A DNA stretch of 33,919 bases from an uncultured Bacilli bacterium (GTDB taxonomy: Bacteria > Bacillota_I > Bacilli_A > RF39 > UBA660): NCBI GenBank assembly GCA_944358415.1, contig CALVRA010000001.1, positions 1 through 33,919 on the forward strand, given 5' to 3'. The notes beneath the pieces are model-generated. The model did no database searches. It saw only the letters and a list, made by a program, of their open reading frames with translations, and was not told the origin of the DNA. Each line of letters opens with the position of its first letter. Position 1 is the first letter of the stretch. Position numbers and translations under genes: made by a program. This document shows positions 6,968 to 13,822 of the stretch, piece after piece.

Positions 6968-8127
6968 TATTTAGCTTCCTTACCACAATTACTGCAGAAT
7001 TTTCCGGTTAATTTAGCTCCACAGTTACTGCAGAATTTAGGGGTTTGAGTATCTGGTGTGCTTACAGCACCTACAGCTTGATTTGGAACTGTATTTTGAG
7101 CTTGAACAGTGTTTTGATTGGCCATTTGAGCATTTTGCATATTTTGATTAACGGCATTAATCATATTGGCTCCGGTTTGATTAGCTAGTCCCATACCCAT
7201 AAAGCCCATCATTGAACCGGCTTCGTTAGAAGCGGCATTTTCCATAGCTTCTGCAGATGCGCTTGCCATGAGTCCTGATTGTAGTGTAGGGTCTGAGAAG
7301 ATTTTTGCGTCATCAATACGCGAAACTCTTTTCATTGACTCTTCTGTTAGATTAATATCTCCCATAGCAACATCGGTAACCATTAAACCATATTGTTTTT
7401 TCCATGAATCATCTAGGCATTTATTCATTTCATCAGAGATGTCACTACCATAAAGTCCCATATCACCAAATGATACTTTTTTATTTCTCATAACGTTAGA
7501 AATAGCTACTGTTACTTTTTCAATAAATTTAGTTTTCAACTGGCTTCCTACTATTTCATCATAGGTTATTGTATCTTTTGGATTGGTACCAATTACACTT
7601 GCAATTAATATAGCAGGATCAACGACTCTAACAGCATATTCACCGAAGAAGGTTACTTCTAGGGTTCCATATTTTTCGTCTGTTATTTTTTTTGGCTGTG
7701 GACTACCAAATTTATTACCTAACATATTTTTTGTATTAACGTAATATACTCTTTGGTCATGAGCAGGCTGTCCACCATAGGTGATACGTCTACCTATGTT
7801 TTTTATTGTCTCTTTTACACCTTTAAAGAAACCACCATCAAAGACTGTTGGTTCACTGCTTTGTTCATAGGTGTATATTCCTGGTTCTGCAGAAAAGTCG
7901 GCAATGGCTCCATTATCAATAACCATCATTGCCATTCCTTCTGGAACAACTATTTGACTTCCTTTGGTAATAATTCCTTCTTCTGGATTTTTATTACCTT
8001 CTCCATGATTTACTTTTCCTCTTTGGATTAGTACGTTATTTGCAATTTGAGGGCATTCAATAAATTCTTTAAATTGATCTCCTAATCCAGATGATACTGA
8101 ACTAGTCACTGCTTTTATTAATCCCAT
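6967..8127 (-). CDS. SPFH/band-7 protein with double zinc ribbon (YdjI-like)
   Basis: The N-terminal part (MGLIKAVTSSVSSGLGDQFK, then ECPQIANNVLIQRGKV) and the SPFH core (about 30-290) match the YdjI family, once annotated as virion-core-like proteins. SPFH proteins form large oligomeric rings at membranes. A helical region rich in Ala, Met and Asn (about 285-350) follows. The extreme C-terminus has two CxxC pairs, FCSNCGAKLTGKFCSNCG, a small zinc ribbon. The 386-residue length exceeds YdjI mainly through the Asn/Gln-rich linker. AAGGAG precedes the ATG, which heads the three-gene operon. A role in membrane stress or membrane organisation is inferred from the Bacillus operon and is unproven here. 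Confidence 0.85.
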   Translation of the reverse strand: MGLIKAVTSSVSSGLGDQFKEFIECPQIANNVLIQRGKVNHGEGNKNPEEGIITKGSQIVVPEGMAMMVIDNGAIADFSAEPGIYTYEQSSEPTVFDGGFFKGVKETIKNIGRRITYGGQPAHDQRVYYVNTKNMLGNKFGSPQPKKITDEKYGTLEVTFFGEYAVRVVDPAILIASVIGTNPKDTITYDEIVGSQLKTKFIEKVTVAISNVMRNKKVSFGDMGLYGSDISDEMNKCLDDSWKKQYGLMVTDVAMGDINLTEESMKRVSRIDDAKIFSDPTLQSGLMASASAEAMENAASNEAGSMMGFMGMGLANQTGANMINAVNQNMQNAQMANQNTVQAQNTVPNQAVGAVSTPDTQTPKFCSNCGAKLTGKFCSNCGKEAK

Positions 8128-8151
8128 TATTATTCACTCTCCTTTATTTTA

Positions 8152-8180
8152 ATTATATACTAGTTATTTTTTTATAGCAA
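8152..8180 (-). promoter_or_regulatory. Promoter of the SPFH/TIM44 operon
   Basis: On the minus strand TTGCTA (8175-8180) is 17 bases before TATAAT (8152-8157). This is a standard vegetative promoter and sits directly after the terminator of the XRE gene. Confidence 0.8.
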
Positions 8181-8206
8181 GAAAAAACAAGTATTTTAAT
8201 TACTTG
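8181..8206 (-). terminator. Terminator of the XRE regulator gene
   Basis: On the minus strand CAAGTA and TACTTG pair around ATTAAAA and run into TTTTTT. It separates the regulator from the SPFH operon. Confidence 0.8.
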
Positions 8207-8216
8207 AATGTAGATT

Positions 8217-8483
8217 TTACTTTTTTGTATTTATTTCTTCAATATTAACATCATCAAATAATTGTCTCAATTCGATATTTAAAGCTCTGGCTATTCTAGC
8301 TAAGGTGTCAAGCCTTGGTCTTTTCATTATTTTTATTGCTTCTAAGCTTCTAATAAACTGATGAGAAAGTTCTGCTTTATCAGCAAGTTCTTGAGCAGTT
8401 ATACCTAGTTTTTTTCTATATTTTTTTATGTTTATTCTAGCTTGATAAAAACAAAAATCATCACTTTTTTTATCTATTTTCAT
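8217..8483 (-). CDS. XRE-family helix-turn-helix regulator
   Basis: A Cro/C1-type DNA-binding domain fills most of the protein: ARINIKKYRKKLGITAQELADKAELSHQFIRSLE includes the turn and recognition helix, and DTLARIARALNIELRQLFDD closes the domain. I place the start at the internal ATG (88 residues) because AAGGTG lies properly before it; the upstream ATG at 8513 has no Shine-Dalgarno site. There is no sensor or peptidase domain. It is divergent from the small membrane peptide and lectin-like genes, and a 7-base inverted repeat sits between them over their promoter. Control of those genes, and perhaps of itself, is inferred from this arrangement. Confidence 0.85.
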   Translation of the reverse strand: MKIDKKSDDFCFYQARINIKKYRKKLGITAQELADKAELSHQFIRSLEAIKIMKRPRLDTLARIARALNIELRQLFDDVNIEEINTKK

Positions 8484-8530
8484 TTCAATCACCTTATAAA
8501 AATATTTTCTCATTTTTCCAGAAAATTGTA

Positions 8531-8562
8531 TGTTGCCGGATTGGCAACAAATGTGATATAAT
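8531..8562 (+). promoter_or_regulatory. Promoter with palindromic operator
   Basis: TGTTGCC (8531-8537) and GGCAACA (8543-8549) are a perfect inverted repeat with a five-base spacer. It covers the -35 TTGCCG (8533-8538), 18 bases before the extended -10 TGATATAAT (8554-8562). This is a typical site for a small XRE repressor and probably controls 8598-9589. Confidence 0.7.
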
Positions 8563-8597
8563 TTTTATAACATAGGTGATTAATAGGAGGAATATTA

Positions 8598-8684
8598 ATG
8601 TTTGAAAAGTTAATAGAATTTTTTTTAAAATATATGATTGGTTTTATTTTAGGTGTTTTGATAGTTATTATATTTGATTTATAG
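8598..8684 (+). CDS. 28-residue single-span membrane peptide
   Basis: A short ORF with an excellent Shine-Dalgarno site (AGGAGG, then seven bases, then ATG). It encodes a short amphipathic start (MFEKLIEFFLKY) and one hydrophobic helix (MIGFILGVLIVIIF), ending in Asp-Leu. It lies between the palindromic operator and the lectin-like gene, 11 bases before that gene's ATG, so both should be on one transcript. It could be a leader peptide, a small partner of the membrane-anchored protein, or a toxin-like peptide; nothing in the sequence decides. Confidence rests on the ribosome site and position. Confidence 0.6.
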   Translation: MFEKLIEFFLKYMIGFILGVLIVIIFDL

Positions 8685-8695
8685 GGGGATAGTAT

Positions 8696-9589
8696 ATGAA
8701 AAAATATTTTAAAACTAATTTAATAGGTTTTATAATTGCAGGAATTATAGTAAGTGGAGGATTTGTATTTGCGGCCGTAACTTTTCCATCAAATGAAGTA
8801 TCATATTCAAATGGAACAAGTGGACTTAAAAGTACTGATGTTCAAGGGGCGATAGATGAATTATATGAAACATGTACAAGATTACCAACAGGGGAACAAA
8901 TAATAGAAAATGCCGGCTTAGAAAAAGATCCATATGAATGTCGATATTTCTTTACTGGAGCAACTCCAAATAACTATATAACTTTTAATAATGAAACATG
9001 GCGAATAATATCAGTCGAATGTGATGGAACAATAAAAATAATGAGAGAAGCAAGCATAGGTGATATAGCTTGGGATTCATCAAATTATAATAACTGGGCC
9101 AGACCAGCAAGTTTAAACACATATTTAAACAGAACATATTTGAATGGACTAAATTCAACTGCCCAAAGTCAAATAGTTGCCAAAGACTTTAGTATTGGTG
9201 TTGTAATAAATGGTAATAATGATTTAGAGAATCAAATAAATGATGAAAATAGTAAAAAATGGAATGGAAAAGTTGCCTTAGTTACAGTTTCAGAATATTT
9301 AAGAACAAACAGCAATCAAAATATGTGTGGGACATTTAGTAAAAATAATCGACAATATAGCGATTGTAAAAATACGAATTGGATGTTTAATAACAATAAT
9401 TGGTGGACTTTGTCGTTCTACGATAGTGCATATTATGACCCTGTGTTTTACGTGAGTGGCTCTAGCACTATCGCCAATAGTGGTACTACCGTTGCACTTG
9501 GTATCCGCCCAGCTGTTTATCTATCATCAGATATCAAAATAACTGGTGGAAATGGAAGTTCTAGTAATCCATACACAATTTCAAAGTAA
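8696..9589 (+). CDS. Membrane-anchored lectin-like (DUF6273-type) protein, possible DGR target
   Basis: The 297-residue protein starts with a membrane anchor or signal (residues about 8-27, NLIGFIIAGIIVSGGFVFAA). A short module follows (VSYSNGTSGLKSTDVQGAIDELY, written here in part) of a type often seen in phage tail-fibre and surface proteins. The rest resembles the DUF6273/formylglycine-enzyme-like C-type lectin fold: ITFNNETWRIISV, a TYLNRTYLNGL helix region, and the closing GIRPAVYLSSDIKI. From codon 236 (nt 9401) to about nt 9520, codon use changes sharply, with G/C third positions and long runs of NNY codons, unlike the A-rich remainder. Such lectin-fold C-termini are the usual targets of DGRs. 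It has GGGGG before its ATG and its own terminator. A surface-exposed binding protein is the likeliest role; the ligand is unknown. Confidence 0.82.
   Translation: MKKYFKTNLIGFIIAGIIVSGGFVFAAVTFPSNEVSYSNGTSGLKSTDVQGAIDELYETCTRLPTGEQIIENAGLEKDPYECRYFFTGATPNNYITFNNETWRIISVECDGTIKIMREASIGDIAWDSSNYNNWARPASLNTYLNRTYLNGLNSTAQSQIVAKDFSIGVVINGNNDLENQINDENSKKWNGKVALVTVSEYLRTNSNQNMCGTFSKNNRQYSDCKNTNWMFNNNNWWTLSFYDSAYYDPVFYVSGSSTIANSGTTVALGIRPAVYLSSDIKITGGNGSSSNPYTISK
9401..9520 (+). other. Candidate hypervariable (DGR variable-repeat-like) segment
   Basis: Between nt 9416 and 9493, 23 of 26 codons end in T or C. This is what A-directed mutagenesis of AAY codons produces. The stretch is followed by a G/C-rich conserved block (GGTATCCGCCCAGC, from 9500) where an initiation-of-homing site would lie. 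No template repeat or reverse transcriptase was found in the window. Confidence 0.4.
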
Positions 9590-9591
9590 AA

Positions 9592-9622
9592 AGAAGCAAT
9601 CTTGTTTTAGATTGTTTCTTTA
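9592..9622. terminator. Bidirectional terminator between convergent genes
   Basis: AGAAGCAATCT (9592-9602) pairs with AGATTGTTTCT (9609-9619), 11 bases with one G-U pair. A T-rich tail follows on the plus strand, and CTTCTTTTTA follows on the minus strand. It serves the lectin-like gene and the gene at 9630-10070. Confidence 0.85.
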
Positions 9623-9629
9623 TTTTTAT

Positions 9630-10070
9630 TTAAATTATCGATTTTATTTTCTGTAAAATGTTTTGATGAGGATTAATTTTATATTTATGTGAAATTATAT
9701 CTTCTAAAGGTACATCTAAATCAGTACATAAAACTGCATTTTCATTTTTACTAAATAAAATAACATTATCTGAATTTGCATATATTTTATATGTTGGTCT
9801 ATCTTTTATTCTGCTTGCCTGCTTTTTAGGTATTTCCTTAAAATAATTATATTGAATGTCATCATCATAATAATAATTAATGGTTTGTGTAAAACAGTGA
9901 TCAACAATTCTATTAGCTTTTCCTTCAGCTCTAATTTCAATTACATAATCATCGGAATTGTTCTTACGATAAATATCATAAACTCTTTGTCCTTTTTTTA
10001 AAAATGCGACTTCAGTAATTGTTTCATCCTCTGTAAGAGGCTTTAAATATATAATCTTATATGAATTCAT
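9630..10070 (-). CDS. Hypothetical protein
   Basis: I do not recognise this 146-residue protein. It is soluble, rich in Lys, Asp, Ile and Tyr, and has no signal peptide or membrane segment. Predicted beta strands dominate (YKIIYLKPL, VAFLKKGQRVYDIYRK, DYVIEIRAEG, NVILFSKNENAVLC), with a helical C-terminus. AAGGAG lies nine bases before the ATG. It has its own promoter and shares a terminator with the lectin-like gene, so it is a single-gene unit. No neighbour suggests its role. Confidence 0.8.
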   Translation of the reverse strand: MNSYKIIYLKPLTEDETITEVAFLKKGQRVYDIYRKNNSDDYVIEIRAEGKANRIVDHCFTQTINYYYDDDIQYNYFKEIPKKQASRIKDRPTYKIYANSDNVILFSKNENAVLCTDLDVPLEDIISHKYKINPHQNILQKIKSII

Positions 10071-10097
10071 GATTATTCACTCCTTTCTTAGTTTACT

Positions 10098-10125
10098 ATT
10101 TTATCACATTTAATTTTTTTAACAA
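10098..10125 (-). promoter_or_regulatory. Promoter of the 9630-10070 gene
   Basis: On the minus strand TTGTTA (10120-10125) is 16 bases before TAAAAT (10098-10103), which carries an upstream TG three bases before it (extended -10). Confidence 0.6.
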
Positions 10126-10169
10126 AATTTATATTATTTTACTGTGAAAATAGGAGGAGTGTAATGAAC

Positions 10170-10694
10170 TTATTTTTGGTTTTCATCATTTAAAATGGAT
10201 CTTTCTAGAATATTTAATAGTCTATTTTGGTTATTTAATAAAACTTCTATTTTATGGTGTAAATCTTCTAAGAGTAATTCGCTTTTTAAATCTACTTTAT
10301 AGTCATTTTGATTTCTTAGGCTATCTTTTTTAGAAGCTCTATTTTGACTCATCATAATGATTGGGGCTTGTAGGGCTGATATGCATGATAAAATTAAGTT
10401 TAACAATATGAATGGGTATGGATCGATTTGATTTTCTTTTAAAATAATGGTGTTTACAATCATCCAAGTTATTAGAAATATAACCGATATAAAGATAAAA
10501 GTCCAACTACCAGCTATTTCAGATATTTTATCGGCCATTTTCTCTGAAAATGTTAGATTTTGTTCTTCTTCTTTATCTACATCAATGGCTATTGATGAGT
10601 CGGCAAGCAGATCTATAATATCCTCTTTATCTTGTTTTTCTAAGTTTTGATTTAAAATCATTCTAGCTATTTTTCTTTTTTCTTTTTTAGACAT
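10170..10694 (-). CDS. DUF1003 integral membrane protein
   Basis: The protein has a charged N-terminal third, then two membrane helices (about 66-84, WTFIFISVIFLITWMIVNTI in part; and about 94-115, PFILLNLILSCISALQAPI). The DUF1003 signature ALQAPIIMMSQNRASKKDSLRNQND follows, quoted here in part as QAPIIMMSQNR, with a helical cytoplasmic tail. The biochemical function of DUF1003 is unknown. At 174 residues it is a normal size. It starts 44 bases after addA on the same strand, with no terminator seen between them, so it may be transcribed with addBA. AAGGTG precedes the ATG. Confidence 0.88.
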   Translation of the reverse strand: MSKKEKRKIARMILNQNLEKQDKEDIIDLLADSSIAIDVDKEEEQNLTFSEKMADKISEIAGSWTFIFISVIFLITWMIVNTIILKENQIDPYPFILLNLILSCISALQAPIIMMSQNRASKKDSLRNQNDYKVDLKSELLLEDLHHKIEVLLNNQNRLLNILERSILNDENQK

Positions 10695-10738
10695 AGTTTC
10701 ACCTTATAATTATTATGGTGATTCATGCTTTTATTTAT

Positions 10739-13700
10739 TCAATTTAAGTCTATTAATTGTTCATCAAGGATGGAATACAAATATATTTTTGTTTTTTTGT
10801 TTGTTATATTTTCAATATAGTTTTTATAACCATTTAATTGTTTTAAGTATGCATCATCTTGTGTGTTTTTTAATTTATAATCGATAATTATGTTTTCATT
10901 TTCTTTTTCTATAAGTAAGTCGATGATACCATGATAATTTTCATTATTTTCTTCATAGAAAAATTCATATTCTTTATATATTTTTTTGGCATTATTTAGT
11001 ATTTTAGTATTAATAAATGAAATCACTTTTTGTTTTTCAAAGTTATTTAGATAAGTGAAGTCTAGGTTGTTAAAGTCAATGTTTTCTAAGATACTATGCA
11101 TTTTTAATCCTAGATCAATGTTTTGCTGTTCATCTTTTGTATATAATGTGTTTGTTTGTTTAGAGAATTTATTTTGAGTTAGTATTTCTTTTTGGATATT
11201 CAATTCTTTGATGATGAGAGGAGTTGTTTTGTCTTCGTCTATATTTTTTATTTTGACTGGCAGGTTATATTCTTTAGTTAGGTTTATTTTATCTAAATCT
11301 ATTTGGGATAGATGTTTTTCTAATGTGGGATAGATTGAGTTTAAGAGGTGCTGGAAAGACATATATTTTAATCTGATATTATCATCTATAACTCCATCAT
11401 CTTTATAGGTTATGGTTTGATTCATATTAGTGATTAGAATCATTTTTTCTCTAGCTCTAGTTAAGGCGACATAGAATAGTCTAATTCTTTCGGATATTTC
11501 TTCTTTGATATAATTATTTTTAAGAAGAGTTTTTAAGATTGTACTTTTTGGAGTCTCATCGCAGTAAGGAATGACTAATCCATATTTATCTTGAAAGTAA
11601 AAGAGACTTTTTAAATCATCGATATTGAATTTTTTATTTAATGAACTAAAATAACATATTGGAAATTCTAGTCCTTTTGAGGCGTGAATGGTCATGATTT
11701 TTACAGAGTTTGAATCTTCTTTATTGAGTGCGAGTTTGATATCTAATCCATCTTCTAATACTTCATTTAAATAATTATAAAAGTCTTTTAAGTCATAGCC
11801 TAATTTATCACAGTTTTGGGAAACTTTTATTAAGGAGTCGATGATGGTAATTCTTTGGTGGATGTCTTTGGCAGTTATTATTTTTTGGTAGATGTCAAAG
11901 GTATCAATGATTTCTCTCATTAATATTTCATTAGTTTTTAATGATAAATTTTCTTTTAGTTTATTTATTTTATCTATTATTTCGGTTTTATCATAGTCAT
12001 TATTTTTTATATGGGTTAGTATTTCATTATCACTCATTTGAAAGAGATAACTTCTTGCGATAGATGTATATGAGTATTTATAATTTGTATCTTTTTTGGG
12101 TGATAATAAAAGGTTATAAATGTGTTTAAAAATTATTATTTCATCAGAGTTATTTATGGCTTTGTCACGGTATATAGTTATAGGGATATTTAAGTATTCA
12201 AATATTTTTTTATAAAGTTCGAAACTTGATGAGCGATCTATTAAGATGGCACAGTCTTTATATTCTAAGGATTTTGGTTTATTAGTTTCTTTATCCATGA
12301 TTTGAAAATTATTTTTTATTTTTTGTTTAATATCGTTTGCGATAATAAATATTTCTATCTCAGTTTGGGTATAGGTTTTATCTTCTGGTTTTTCATAGTT
12401 TAATATTTCCATGTTATAGTTTTCTTTATTTATTTCTTCATAGGCGGTATTTCCGAAAATCATTTGATGGCTTTCAATATAGTCTGCTCCACCGATGTTT
12501 GAATTCATTATTTGGTTAAACATTTCATTGATATTATTTAAGACTTCTTTTCTTGATCTAAAGTTTTTATTTAAGTCGATTTTTAAACCATTTTTATTTT
12601 GACTATAATTTTCATATTTTGTTTTAAAAAGCTCTGGATTTGTGTGTCTAAAACGGTAAATGGACTGCTTGATGTCACCCACCATATAAACATTATTTTT
12701 TTCAATATAAGAGATAAATGTTTCTTGAATGTCGTTGGTATCTTGGTATTCATCAATTAAAATTTCATGATATTTATTTTTTAGGTTTTCTCTAATTTCT
12801 TGGTTATTTTTTAATAGATTAATGGCAAGCCTTGAAATATCAATAAATTCATAGACGTTTTTTTCTTTTTTAAATTTATTTAATCTTTCATCTAGTTTTA
12901 AAATAATATCTATTATTACTTCAGCATAGGCTTTTGTTTTATAAATATTTTGTTTGATGGTTTGGAGATTTTCTTCGGTTAATTCTTTAAGTTCTTTAAT
13001 GATGTTTGATAAGGATGTTTTTAGGTTTTTTGCTTCTTCTGAACTATTTTTAGGTAGATTTGGTAGTCTATTTGGAAATGATTTTTGAATTTCATCATAA
13101 TTACTGGTATGTATTAATGTATTTAATACGGTTTCTAGTTTTTCTATATAGGTTCCGTCTGTATAATAGCTTAGGCTTTTGATGATGTTTTTAATGCTTT
13201 TTTGTTTTTCTTTGATAAGATTTAGGTACTCGTCTATATACTTATTTATTTGATTTTCATTATAATAATTAGTTAAATAGTTATTTAAATATTCATCTTT
13301 ATTATATAGGTTATTTAGACTATCATCTAGTTTTAAAATATTTTTTATTATTGATGAGTCATCTTTTACAGTAAAATTTGCAATGAGGTTTAGAAATTTT
13401 TGATCTTTTATTTCATAGTAATGGTTAAAGATGTCACCTATGATATGTTTTTTTTCTAAGGACATGATGCTTGCGTCAACGATTGAAAGGTTTGGTGAGA
13501 TGTTTAAGTAATGACTATATTTTTTAACTAGACTTAGGGCATAAGCGTCAAAGGTTGTAATATCGGCGGTATCTACTTTATCCGCTTCACTTTGGATATT
13601 AGCTTCGATTATCTTTTTTCTTATTCTCTCTTTCATCTCAGCAGCAGCGGCGTTGGTGAATGTAAGAATTAATAAGTTATCAACACTGATACCTTGTTTG

Positions 13701-13822
13701 ATTTTAGTTAGAACTCTTTCTGATAAGACCGCGGTTTTACCACTACCAGCACCGGCTGAAACGATGATATTTTGTCCTGATTTATCAATGGCTAGTTGTT
13801 GTTCCTTAGTCCATTTAGGCAT
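10739..13822 (-). CDS. addA: AddA/RexA helicase-nuclease subunit
   Basis: AddA is the motor and one nuclease of the AddAB (RexAB) complex, which resects double-strand breaks for RecA-dependent repair and degrades foreign linear DNA. UvrD-type motifs appear in order: Walker A AGAGSGKT (23-30), ILTFTNAAAAEM, Walker B ILIDEYQDT, GDIKQSIYRFR, the NFRS motif, TIHASKGLEFP and FYVALTRAREK. A C-terminal nuclease domain has GIIDLLIEK followed by IIIDYKLK. At 1027 residues it is shorter than the usual 1200 or so. I start at the second ATG, which has AGGAGG eight bases upstream; the first possible start (GTG) lies inside that site. It overlaps addB by eight bases (ATGCCTAA), which couples their translation. 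Confidence 0.95.
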   Translation of the reverse strand: MPKWTKEQQLAIDKSGQNIIVSAGAGSGKTAVLSERVLTKIKQGISVDNLLILTFTNAAAAEMKERIRKKIIEANIQSEADKVDTADITTFDAYALSLVKKYSHYLNISPNLSIVDASIMSLEKKHIIGDIFNHYYEIKDQKFLNLIANFTVKDDSSIIKNILKLDDSLNNLYNKDEYLNNYLTNYYNENQINKYIDEYLNLIKEKQKSIKNIIKSLSYYTDGTYIEKLETVLNTLIHTSNYDEIQKSFPNRLPNLPKNSSEEAKNLKTSLSNIIKELKELTEENLQTIKQNIYKTKAYAEVIIDIILKLDERLNKFKKEKNVYEFIDISRLAINLLKNNQEIRENLKNKYHEILIDEYQDTNDIQETFISYIEKNNVYMVGDIKQSIYRFRHTNPELFKTKYENYSQNKNGLKIDLNKNFRSRKEVLNNINEMFNQIMNSNIGGADYIESHQMIFGNTAYEEINKENYNMEILNYEKPEDKTYTQTEIEIFIIANDIKQKIKNNFQIMDKETNKPKSLEYKDCAILIDRSSSFELYKKIFEYLNIPITIYRDKAINNSDEIIIFKHIYNLLLSPKKDTNYKYSYTSIARSYLFQMSDNEILTHIKNNDYDKTEIIDKINKLKENLSLKTNEILMREIIDTFDIYQKIITAKDIHQRITIIDSLIKVSQNCDKLGYDLKDFYNYLNEVLEDGLDIKLALNKEDSNSVKIMTIHASKGLEFPICYFSSLNKKFNIDDLKSLFYFQDKYGLVIPYCDETPKSTILKTLLKNNYIKEEISERIRLFYVALTRAREKMILITNMNQTITYKDDGVIDDNIRLKYMSFQHLLNSIYPTLEKHLSQIDLDKINLTKEYNLPVKIKNIDEDKTTPLIIKELNIQKEILTQNKFSKQTNTLYTKDEQQNIDLGLKMHSILENIDFNNLDFTYLNNFEKQKVISFINTKILNNAKKIYKEYEFFYEENNENYHGIIDLLIEKENENIIIDYKLKNTQDDAYLKQLNGYKNYIENITNKKTKIYLYSILDEQLIDLN

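Noticed and set aside
8882-8901. LPTGE in the lectin-like protein as a sortase signal
   Set aside because: It lies near residue 63, lacks the X of LPXTG, and is not followed by a membrane helix and basic tail.
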